A stretch of 5,207 bases of DNA from an uncultured Eubacteriales bacterium (lineage in GTDB: Bacteria > Bacillota > Clostridia > Oscillospirales > Acutalibacteraceae): NCBI GenBank assembly GCA_900322105.1, contig ONYV01000105.1:1-5207 (forward strand), in the 5' to 3' direction. Positions 1-5,207 of the stretch are shown here, in pieces. Each line of letters begins with the position of its first letter. Positions within the stretch are counted from its first letter, which is position 1. A program made the translations under genes and the position numbers. The notes under the pieces were generated by a model, which made no database searches, was not told where the DNA came from, and saw nothing but the letters and a program-made list of their open reading frames with translations.

Positions 1-1
1 A

Positions 2-73
2 TTTTGGAATATTGTAAATGTCATTTTGATGTTTTTCATCGGTTTACTGTGCATAATTGCGGCTGTTTTATGA
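2..73 (+). CDS. C-terminal end of an upstream membrane protein (5' truncated)
   Basis: An open frame enters from the left edge and runs 23 codons to a TGA at 71-73. The translation begins FWNIVNVILMFF and ends GLLCIIAAVL, so nearly the whole visible piece is hydrophobic and could form one membrane-spanning helix ending at the C-terminus. A T-rich stretch that can form a small hairpin follows the stop directly, as expected at a gene end. No family can be named from such a short tail, and there is no sign that it is co-transcribed with the operon downstream, since 182 bases separate them. It could be a chance open frame in AT-rich DNA, but uninterrupted hydrophobic coding plus the downstream hairpin make a real gene end somewhat more likely. 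Confidence 0.5.
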   Translation, partial: FWNIVNVILMFFIGLLCIIAAVL

Positions 74-96
74 CCCGTGTGCAAGTCGGGATTTTT
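74..96 (+). terminator. Weak candidate Rho-independent terminator of the upstream gene
   Basis: CCCG at 74-77 can pair with CGGG at 87-90 across a 9-base loop, and the stem is followed by A and then six T at 92-97. The stem is only four base pairs, so this is at best a weak intrinsic terminator. Its position immediately after the TGA at 71-73 is what makes it plausible. Confidence 0.35.
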
Positions 97-164
97 TATC
101 TATAATTATTTCAAGACCGATGCATTATTTGATAGTTTATTTTTTCGGTACTGCATTTTTAAGG

Positions 165-177
165 ATTATTTAATAAT
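165..177. repeat. Perfect 13-base dyad, ATTATT-T-AATAAT, candidate operator or AT-rich upstream element
   Basis: Six-base arms ATTATT (165-170) and AATAAT (172-177) are exact inverted repeats around a single T at 171. The dyad lies just upstream of an extended -10 candidate at 183-191, about where a -35 element or activator site would be. The left arm is also part of an ATTATTT heptamer that occurs three times in the leader, at 105-111, 124-130 and 165-171. The region is strongly AT-rich, so a short dyad by chance is quite possible. A binding site for the response regulator encoded downstream is only an inference. Confidence 0.3.
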
Positions 178-182
178 TTTTC

Positions 183-191
183 TGCTATACT
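183..191 (+). promoter_or_regulatory. Alternative extended -10 promoter element
   Basis: TGCTATACT combines a TGn extension (183-185) with TATACT (186-191), which matches TATAAT at five of six positions. No convincing -35 hexamer lies 16-18 bases upstream, which fits either an extended -10 promoter or one needing an activator. Transcription would begin near 198, giving a leader of roughly 58 bases before the permease start. It competes with the better-placed element at 223-231. Confidence 0.3.
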
Positions 192-202
192 TGATCTGCA
201 AG

Positions 203-211
203 GTTCAGAAC
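203..211. repeat. Short perfect palindrome GTTC-A-GAAC overlapping the candidate -35
   Basis: GTTC at 203-206 and GAAC at 208-211 are exact inverted repeats around A207. The palindrome covers the candidate -35 hexamer of the promoter at 204-231, so a bound protein could block or recruit polymerase there. With four-base arms it could easily be chance. Confidence 0.2.
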
Positions 212-231
212 AGCGGGATTTATGATACAAT
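204..231 (+). promoter_or_regulatory. Candidate sigma-A promoter for the permease-ATPase-regulator-kinase operon
   Basis: TACAAT at 226-231 matches the -10 consensus at five of six positions and is preceded by TGA at 223-225, giving an extended -10. TTCAGA at 204-209 matches TTGACA at four of six positions with a 16-base spacer. Transcription would start near 238, leaving a short leader of about 18 bases that still contains the full ribosome binding site at 242-247. This is the best promoter match in the 182-base gap. No other gap in the operon is long enough for an obvious promoter. Confidence 0.5.
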
Positions 232-241
232 AGAAGGCAGA

Positions 242-247
242 AAAGGA
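242..247 (+). promoter_or_regulatory. Ribosome binding site that selects the permease start at 256
   Basis: AAGGAG at 242-247 is a near-perfect Shine-Dalgarno. Two in-frame ATG codons follow, at 250 and 256. The first would leave only two bases after the GGAG, too close for normal initiation, while the second leaves eight, an ideal spacing. The start at 256 is therefore preferred. Confidence 0.8.
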
Positions 248-255
248 GAATGCGT

Positions 256-2625
256 ATGTTTTTTGATATTTTGAAGCGTGACCTGAAACGCAAAAAGACA
301 ATGAACGTAATAATACTGTTGTTTGTGATCTTATCGGTAATGTTCATTTCGTCAAGCATGATGAATCTGACGGCGGTGACAGGCTCACTCGACAGCTTTT
401 TTGATAAGGCGGGAGTCGGCGACTATGTTGTTTTTGAGCGCAGCGGAGGAACAGTAACTGTTGCCGATGCAGTCAAAAACGCTGAGAGAGTGACAAGCTT
501 CAAGCAGGAGGAATGTATTTTCCTCTCAGGTCACAAGTTCGTCGGACGTACAAAGGGAAAGGAAAGCCAGAACACCAACACCAGTCTGATAAGCTGTATT
601 TCTCATCAGATAGAAAGGTACTATGACAGCAGCGACAACGAGATCACCGAGGTCGCCGACGGAGAAACTTATGTCCGTCAGTCCCTTCTTGACAACAGCA
701 ATGCTAAGGTCGGCGATAAGGTCGAGCTTACAGTAGCCGGCATCACCCGTACCTTTACTGTCAAGGACACGCTCAAGGACGCGGTGCTCGGATCAAGAAT
801 GATGGGCAACGCAAGGTTTCTGATCTCGGAAAACGATTACAAGGCGTTTGGAAAAGCAGAGCCGATCGAGCCGTATCTGTTTTATCTCAGCTTCATTGAT
901 ACAGACGACATTCCCGCGCTTGAAAAAGCGCTGAACCATTGCGATGCGATAGCGTTCAGCGGAGACCGGTCTCTGATACAGTTTGCTTATATTCTTGAAA
1001 TGGTCATAGCAGGTATATTACTCGTTGTCAGCATTGCTCTGATAGTGATAGCGGTAGTGATCCTGCGCTTTACCATCAGCTTCACGCTCAGCGAGGAATT
1101 CCGTCAGATCGGGATAATGAAGGCGATCGGTATTCCCAACGGAAAGATCCGCTCCCTGTATCTGGTAAAGTATCTGGCTATTTCCGCAGTCGGAGCGGTG
1201 GTCGGCTTAGCGCTCTCATTCCCGTTTGGCAGTATGCTGCTTAAAATAGTTTCGCAGAGCATAGTGATAGAGAACGGCAGCGGCTTTTTGCTGGGAGTTC
1301 TCTGTGCATTGGCGGTCTTGTGCATCATCGTGCTGTTCTGTTATATCAGTACCCGCAAGGTAAAAAGGTTCACTCCCGTTGACGCTATCCGCAGCGGTAC
1401 AACAGGCGAGCGCTATAAGAAAAAGGGTATCATCAGGCTCGGTAAAAAGCCAATGCGTCCTGTCGTCTTTATGGCGGTAAACGATATCCTCAGCAGTCCT
1501 AAGCATTTTCTGATAATGCTGTTTACATTCTTTGTCGGTATTTCCATGCTTATGGTCGGGCTGAATATTTCTTCTACTATGACAAGCGGCAAGCTGCTCA
1601 GTTGGATCAACATGGCGGAGTGTGATCTGGCAGTTGTTGAATCCGGCTCGATCGAAAAATACATGGTTGCAGACGGCAGAGATAAACTGAACAAAAGGAT
1701 AACCGCTATAGAATCTGATCTCGCAGATAAGGGCTGGGAAGCGGACTGCTTTGTGGAAGTCGTTTCAAATGTTATTGTTATCAAAGGCGATACGGAAGTG
1801 AAGACCCACAGCAGCGAGGGGATCAATATGACCCCGGACGAGTATATGTATCTTGAGGGTACCGCGCCGCAGAACAAAAACGAGATCGCTGTGTCGTATG
1901 TCGTAGCCGATAAATTAAACGCATCAGTAGGTGATACGGTAACGGTCAGAACGCCTGACAGAGAAACAGAATGTATGATAACGGCTATTTACCAGACGAT
2001 GATGTCAATGGGTGATAACATTCGGTTGTATCCGGGGCAGTCCTACAGCTTTCAGAATCTTGCCGGCCTGAACGATTTTCAGATCCGTTTTCACGATGCT
2101 CCGGGCACCGGCGAGATCGAGAAGAGAATAGCTGCGATCAAGAAGATGTATCCTGATGACAAGGTTATGAGCGCAGGCGAATATGTTGATTACTGCGTCG
2201 GCGGCGTTGGCGGTACAATGGACGGAGTAACAGGCTTGCTGCTGCCGATCATCATTCTGATAGATATTTTAGTTGCGGTGCTGCTGGAAAAATCCTTCCT
2301 CACCAAGGAGCGCGGCGAGATCGCTATGCTGAAAGCAATCGGCTTTAAAAACCGCACGATCGTTCTCTGGCAGACATTGAGGATCGCTATTGTAATGATC
2401 GCCGCAGTGCTACTCTCGATAGCCCTCGCCGACCCGATCGGCAAAATGGCGACAGGCGGTATCTTCCGGATGATGGGTGCTAAGAATATTATCTTTGATA
2501 TGGATATTTTAAAAACATTTGTTGTCTATCCGGCGATCATACTTGCAGCGACCGTTATCAGCGTGTTTATTACCGCACTTTCTGTCCGCAAGGTCAATTC
2601 AAACGAAATCAACAGTGTTGAGTAA
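256..2625 (+). CDS. ABC transporter permease with two FtsX-type halves
   Basis: This is the membrane subunit of an ABC transporter of the MacB/LolCE/SalY (FtsX-like) superfamily, acting in the cytoplasmic membrane with the ATPase encoded next. It has 789 residues from the ATG at 256. The predicted plan is TM1 (about 17-36), a large extracytoplasmic domain (about 37-242), TM2-4 (243-272, 302-325, 344-365), a basic cytoplasmic linker, TM5 (417-436), a second extracytoplasmic domain (437-659) and TM6-8 (660-677, 708-729, 755-776). Both halves carry a similar cytoplasmic segment after the first FtsX helix: EEFRQIGIMKAIG from residue 280 and ERGEIAMLKAIGF from 685, probably the coupling helices that contact the ATPase. 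Family members are mechanotransducers or exporters for peptides, antibiotics or lipoproteins. The substrate here is unknown. The linked two-component genes suggest a role in envelope stress or antimicrobial resistance. Eight helices with two outer domains differ from the ten-helix BceB design. Confidence 0.92.
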   Translation: MFFDILKRDLKRKKTMNVIILLFVILSVMFISSSMMNLTAVTGSLDSFFDKAGVGDYVVFERSGGTVTVADAVKNAERVTSFKQEECIFLSGHKFVGRTKGKESQNTNTSLISCISHQIERYYDSSDNEITEVADGETYVRQSLLDNSNAKVGDKVELTVAGITRTFTVKDTLKDAVLGSRMMGNARFLISENDYKAFGKAEPIEPYLFYLSFIDTDDIPALEKALNHCDAIAFSGDRSLIQFAYILEMVIAGILLVVSIALIVIAVVILRFTISFTLSEEFRQIGIMKAIGIPNGKIRSLYLVKYLAISAVGAVVGLALSFPFGSMLLKIVSQSIVIENGSGFLLGVLCALAVLCIIVLFCYISTRKVKRFTPVDAIRSGTTGERYKKKGIIRLGKKPMRPVVFMAVNDILSSPKHFLIMLFTFFVGISMLMVGLNISSTMTSGKLLSWINMAECDLAVVESGSIEKYMVADGRDKLNKRITAIESDLADKGWEADCFVEVVSNVIVIKGDTEVKTHSSEGINMTPDEYMYLEGTAPQNKNEIAVSYVVADKLNASVGDTVTVRTPDRETECMITAIYQTMMSMGDNIRLYPGQSYSFQNLAGLNDFQIRFHDAPGTGEIEKRIAAIKKMYPDDKVMSAGEYVDYCVGGVGGTMDGVTGLLLPIIILIDILVAVLLEKSFLTKERGEIAMLKAIGFKNRTIVLWQTLRIAIVMIAAVLLSIALADPIGKMATGGIFRMMGAKNIIFDMDILKTFVVYPAIILAATVISVFITALSVRKVNSNEINSVE

Positions 2626-2629
2626 GGAG
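2624..2629 (+). promoter_or_regulatory. Ribosome binding site of the ATPase gene, overlapping the permease stop
   Basis: AAGGAG at 2624-2629 includes the last two bases of the permease TAA at 2623-2625. Seven bases separate it from the ATG at 2637. The overlap favours coupled translation and balanced output of the two transporter subunits. Confidence 0.8.
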
Positions 2630-2636
2630 AATTATC

Positions 2637-3392
2637 ATGGCTAAGATTTTAGAAGTAACAGACCTTTGTAAAACATATATCACCAACAAAAGACAAAACA
2701 ATGTACTGCGCAACGTCAGCTTTTCGGTTGAAGAGGGCGAGATGGTCGCAGTAATGGGCCCGTCGGGCTCCGGCAAATCCACCCTGCTGTACACCGTTTC
2801 GGGAATGGACAGCATGACGGCAGGTACTGTTCTGTTCGGCGGCAAAGATATTTCTGCGCTGAAGCCTGCAGCGCTTGCGGCGCTGCGGCTTGATGAAATG
2901 GGCTTTATCTTTCAGCAGATGTATATGCTCAAAAATCTGAGCGTACTTGACAACATCATTCTTCCTGCCCGACAGTCAAAGGCGAATACACTTTCCGCAA
3001 AGGAAAAGCTCGAACTCGGCAAGGAACTGATGCGCAGGCTGGGCATTATTGAAATCGCCGACAACGACATAAACGAAGTATCGGGCGGTCAGCTGCAGAG
3101 GGCGTGTATATGCCGCAGCATGATAAACGATCCCAAGGTGATTTTTGCCGATGAGCCGACAGGCGCACTGAACCGTCAAAGCTCCAACGAGGTAATGGTG
3201 GAGCTTTGCAAGATCAACGCGGAAGGTACGACCATTATGCTTGTGACCCATGACGCAAGGGTAGCTGCAAAATGCTCAAGGGTGCTGTATATTGTTGACG
3301 GAAATATCCAGGGAGAGTATAATAATACCGGAAGCGACGAAAAAAAGCGAGAGAGAGCCCTGAACAACTGGCTCTTGGAGCAGGGCTGGTAA
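2637..3392 (+). CDS. ABC transporter ATP-binding protein (MacB/LolD/SalX type)
   Basis: This cytoplasmic ATPase powers the permease encoded 11 bases upstream; 251 residues is normal for the family, with one nucleotide-binding domain. All core motifs are visible: Walker A GPSGSGKS at 41-48, Q-loop Gln93 in FIFQQ, signature VSGGQ at 148-152 followed by LQRA, Walker B VIFADEP at 168-174 with catalytic Glu173, and the H-loop VTHD with His205. The D-loop reads GALN (176-179) instead of GALD. I recall this form from other Firmicutes antimicrobial-peptide transporter ATPases, so it is probably a lineage variant and not a defect. The tail after about residue 222 is charged and ends NNWLLEQGW; its role is not known. 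The ATG at 2637 has an RBS at ideal distance. The exact substrate cannot be inferred. Confidence 0.95.
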   Translation: MAKILEVTDLCKTYITNKRQNNVLRNVSFSVEEGEMVAVMGPSGSGKSTLLYTVSGMDSMTAGTVLFGGKDISALKPAALAALRLDEMGFIFQQMYMLKNLSVLDNIILPARQSKANTLSAKEKLELGKELMRRLGIIEIADNDINEVSGGQLQRACICRSMINDPKVIFADEPTGALNRQSSNEVMVELCKINAEGTTIMLVTHDARVAAKCSRVLYIVDGNIQGEYNNTGSDEKKRERALNNWLLEQGW

Positions 3393-3396
3393 TCAT

Positions 3397-3404
3397 AAAG
3401 GGAG
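3397..3404 (+). promoter_or_regulatory. Ribosome binding site of the response regulator gene
   Basis: AAAGGGAG lies in the 19-base gap after the ATPase stop (TAA at 3390-3392) and is seven bases before the ATG at 3412. No promoter or terminator fits in this gap, which supports continuous transcription from the ATPase gene. Confidence 0.75.
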
Positions 3405-3411
3405 TGCTGAA

Positions 3412-4077
3412 ATGTTTGACATTCTTGTAGTTGAGGATAATCTTGAAATGGCAGCGGTTTTATGCGATTTTCTGGATGCGGAGGGCTATTCCGTAAAACA
3501 CTGCGCAGACGGAGAAAGTGCCTTGTCTGCCTTTGAACAGAGCGGTGCAAGGCTTGTCATTCTCGATATTATGCTTCCGGGACTTGACGGCTTTGCGGTT
3601 TGCCGTAAAATACGAGAGAATGCCAATACGCCGATCATCATTGTCAGTGCCAAAACCGAGAAGGATGACAAGCTCAACGGTCTGATTCTCGGTGCGGACG
3701 ATTACATTGAAAAGCCCTACGACATTGACATCCTGCTTGCCAAGATCAAGGGGATCTTCACGAGGCGTTATCAAAGCAATGTGATATCCGACGGCTTTCT
3801 GAAAATCGACAAAACAAAGCGGATCGCATACAAAGATAACACTCCTCTCGACCTGACGCAGAAGGAATTTGATCTGCTACTGCTTTTAGCGGAAAACAGC
3901 GGCAAAACGCTTAACAAGGACTATCTGTTCAATCAGATATGGGGCTTTGACAGCTTTTCCGAGCCGCAAACGCTGACGGTACACATAAAATGGCTGAGGC
4001 AGAAGATTGAAGCCGATCCCAAAAAGCCCCGGCACATTGTAACAGTCTGGGGTGTCGGGTATCGCTACGAGAGGTAA
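3412..4077 (+). CDS. OmpR/PhoB-family response regulator
   Basis: This is a 221-residue DNA-binding response regulator, the usual full length for the family. The receiver domain (about 1-117) shows the acidic pair Glu8-Asp9, phosphoacceptor Asp52 in LDIMLPG, the switch residue Ser79 in IIVSAK (Ser where many members have Thr) and Lys101 in EKPY. A winged-helix domain follows (about 125-221), with LTQKEFDLLLLL, a recognition helix near 186-200 (TLTVHIKWLRQKIE) and the C-terminal hairpin VWGVGYRYE typical of OmpR-type regulators. Phosphorylation at Asp52 by the kinase encoded three bases downstream is expected. Its most likely target is the leader upstream of the permease gene, which would give autoregulation of the operon. 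That target is inferred from context only. The protein looks intact. Confidence 0.95.
   Translation: MFDILVVEDNLEMAAVLCDFLDAEGYSVKHCADGESALSAFEQSGARLVILDIMLPGLDGFAVCRKIRENANTPIIIVSAKTEKDDKLNGLILGADDYIEKPYDIDILLAKIKGIFTRRYQSNVISDGFLKIDKTKRIAYKDNTPLDLTQKEFDLLLLLAENSGKTLNKDYLFNQIWGFDSFSEPQTLTVHIKWLRQKIEADPKKPRHIVTVWGVGYRYER
4069..4074 (+). promoter_or_regulatory. Ribosome binding site of the kinase gene, inside the regulator's 3' end
   Basis: GAGAGG at 4069-4074 sits in the last regulator codons, directly before its TAA at 4075-4077, with six bases between it and the ATG at 4081. The kinase is thus likely translated by ribosomes finishing the regulator. The match to AGGAGG is weaker than for the three upstream genes, so kinase synthesis may be lower. 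Confidence 0.6.
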
Positions 4078-4080
4078 ATT

Positions 4081-5207
4081 ATGAAAAGCTGGCTGAAACT
4101 GACTATTGCTGTTATTATGCTCCTATCACTGATTTTTACGGGTGCGAATATCGTATTGCATAACTATAACAAGGGCGGCGCGGGTCGCCCTTATCGTGTT
4201 GAAGCGGAAAGGATAGCCGCAAAAATTGAGAACGGAGAAGAATACTCACTCGATGATTACCGCTATATAACAAACGTAGAAATAAAGGAAAACGGCTTTA
4301 AGGGCGGCGACAGCGACTATCTTGTCAAGGAGATAGGCGGAACACTCTACCGCTTTGATTATTCCTATCACCTTGACAATACCTCAGCAATAACGTACTT
4401 TAACGTCTGCTTTGGCGTTACTGCGGCGTTTGTCATGCTGCTGCTTTTGTTTCTGTTTATCAGGATAATCCGACCGTTTGAAAAAATCAGCGATTACCCA
4501 ACGGAGCTTGCAAAGGGAAATCTGACAGTGCCGCTGAAGGACAGCAAAGGCAAATACTTCGGCAGATTCCTTTGGGGACTGGACCTGCTGCGTGAGAAGA
4601 TAGAAAATCAGAGATCCGCTGAGCTTGCCCTGCAAAAGCAGAACAAGACGATGGTGCTTTCGCTCTCGCACGACATCAAAACACCTCTCGGTGTGATCGA
4701 ACTGTATGCAAAAGCGCTTGAAAAGGGCTTGTACAAGGACGAGCAAAAGAAGAAAGAGGTTGCCGCGGGCATTACCGAAAAATGCGAGGATATCCGCGGC
4801 TATGTAGACGGCATTGTAAAAGCTTCGAGCGAGGACTTTTTGGATTTAGAGGTAAACAACGGCGAATTTTATCTTTCAGCGCTGATCGACAAGATCAAGA
4901 CGTTTTACACCGATAAACTCAGCCTGCTGAAAACAGACTTCGCTGTAGATGCTTTTTCGGATCGTATTCTCTCAGGTGACTTGGAAAGGAGCGTTGAAGC
5001 GCTGCAAAACATCATTGAAAATGCGGTCAAGTACGGCGACGGCAAGAAAATAAGCATTGTGTTTTCGCGTGAGGATGATTGTCAGCTTATCCATATCCGC
5101 AACAGCGGCTGCACGCTCAGCGAAAACGAGCTGCCGCATATCTTCGACAGCTTCTGGCGCGGCTCCAACACGGGCAGCAACAGCGGCAGCGGCTTGGGAC
5201 TGTACAT
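4081..5207 (+). CDS. Sensor histidine kinase, 3' truncated by the window edge
   Basis: The frame is open from the ATG at 4081 to the window end: 375 complete codons plus two bases. TM1 (about 5-27) and TM2 (about 105-127) flank an extracytoplasmic sensor region of about 77 residues with no cysteines, including NGEEYSLDDYRYI and DYLVKEIGGTLYRFDY. A degenerate HAMP-like linker follows (RPFEKIS to about 176). The dimerization domain holds the H-box SLSHDIKTPLG, so phosphorylated His197. The catalytic domain has the N-box NIIENAVKYG with Asn314, a variant G1 box RNSGCTL (Asn341, with Thr345 where DxGxG has its second Gly), the F-box IFDSFWRGSN and the G2 box GSGLGLY at the edge. The ATP lid between F and G2 is rich in Gly, Ser and Asn. 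Only the end of the catalytic domain, perhaps 30-40 residues, should be missing. It is the probable partner of the response regulator. The Asn-type G1 box also occurs in VanS-like kinases, so activity is expected. Confidence 0.92.
   Translation, partial: MKSWLKLTIAVIMLLSLIFTGANIVLHNYNKGGAGRPYRVEAERIAAKIENGEEYSLDDYRYITNVEIKENGFKGGDSDYLVKEIGGTLYRFDYSYHLDNTSAITYFNVCFGVTAAFVMLLLLFLFIRIIRPFEKISDYPTELAKGNLTVPLKDSKGKYFGRFLWGLDLLREKIENQRSAELALQKQNKTMVLSLSHDIKTPLGVIELYAKALEKGLYKDEQKKKEVAAGITEKCEDIRGYVDGIVKASSEDFLDLEVNNGEFYLSALIDKIKTFYTDKLSLLKTDFAVDAFSDRILSGDLERSVEALQNIIENAVKYGDGKKISIVFSREDDCQLIHIRNSGCTLSENELPHIFDSFWRGSNTGSNSGSGLGLY

Larger units (their letters stand above)
256..5207 (+). other. Transporter plus two-component operon (runs past the window end)
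   Basis: Four co-directional genes are separated by 11, 19 and 3 bases with no internal terminator. The order is permease, ATPase, response regulator, kinase. Firmicutes use such clusters to detect envelope-active compounds and raise transporter levels in response. Whether the transporter itself takes part in sensing, as in Bce systems, cannot be told here: the kinase has its own outer domain and may sense directly. Further genes may follow beyond the window. Confidence 0.85.

Noticed and set aside
74..255. Possible riboswitch, T-box or small RNA in the intergenic gap
   Set aside because: The gap is short and AT-rich with no conserved aptamer-like blocks, and the best promoter leaves a leader of only about 18 bases.
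77..274. 65-codon open frame in the leader, GTG start, overlapping the permease start
   Set aside because: It is rich in Phe, Tyr, Ile and Cys as expected of translated AT-rich DNA, has no ribosome binding site, and overlaps the promoter elements, the RBS and the permease N-terminus.
159..359. 66-codon minus-strand open frame across the leader and permease start
   Set aside because: It lies antisense to the permease start and leader with no recognisable protein features or RBS.
1413..1877. 154-codon minus-strand open frame inside the permease gene
   Set aside because: It is the complement of a well-supported permease region spanning TM5 and the second outer domain; its Ser/Ile/Thr-rich composition is typical of a shadow frame.
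3371..3381. Possible hairpin GCTC-TTG-GAGC near the end of the ATPase gene
   Set aside because: The stem is four base pairs inside coding sequence and has no T-run after it, so it is not a terminator.
3176..3550. 124-codon minus-strand open frame across the ATPase-regulator junction
   Set aside because: It is antisense to two genes with complete family motifs and shows no domain of its own.
4384..4746. 120-codon minus-strand open frame inside the kinase gene
   Set aside because: It is antisense to the TM2, HAMP-like and H-box region of the kinase, whose coding is certain from its motifs.
5161..5193. Repetitive GGC/AGC/AAC-rich stretch near the right edge
   Set aside because: It encodes the Gly/Ser/Asn-rich ATP lid between the F and G2 boxes of the kinase; the codon-level repetition needs no separate explanation.

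Overview
The window reads as part of a low-to-middle GC Firmicutes chromosome, most likely an anaerobic Clostridia gut or rumen lineage (Oscillospiraceae/Ruminococcus or Lachnospiraceae-like). This is inferred from strong purine-rich AAGGAG-type ribosome binding sites, tightly packed co-directional genes, and a histidine kinase whose C-terminal motifs (NSG, FDSFWRGSN, GSGLGLY) resemble those remembered from clostridial kinases. No database search was possible, so the taxonomic placement is tentative.

Layout, all on the + strand: (i) 2-73, the last 23 codons of an upstream gene whose product ends in a hydrophobic, probably membrane-spanning tail; (ii) 74-255, an AT-rich intergenic stretch with a weak hairpin plus T-run after the upstream stop, two candidate sigma-A extended -10 promoters, two small dyads and a strong RBS; (iii) 256-2625, a 789-residue ABC transporter permease with two FtsX-type halves and two large extracytoplasmic domains; (iv) 2637-3392, its ABC ATPase of the MacB/LolD/SalX type; (v) 3412-4077, an OmpR/PhoB-family response regulator; (vi) 4081 to the window end, a membrane sensor histidine kinase cut off inside its ATP-binding domain, just after the G2 box.

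The last four genes are separated by only 11, 19 and 3 bases, each with its own Shine-Dalgarno. The RBSs of the ATPase and kinase genes touch or abut the preceding stop codon. They therefore look like one operon combining a transporter with the two-component system that probably controls it. This permease-ATPase-regulator-kinase arrangement is a known Firmicutes theme for sensing and resisting envelope-active compounds such as antimicrobial peptides. Two details depart from the classical BceAB-RS scheme: the permease has an 8-helix plan with two extracytoplasmic domains, rather than ten helices and one large loop, and the kinase has its own ~77-residue extracytoplasmic domain. The substrate and signal cannot be read from the sequence.

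No RNA genes, insertion sequences, CRISPR arrays, phage genes or attachment sites were seen. I do not see a clearly undescribed system. The most useful points are the promoter/operator architecture, the start codon correction for the permease, the truncated kinase gene, and the kinase's sensor domain and variant G1 box.
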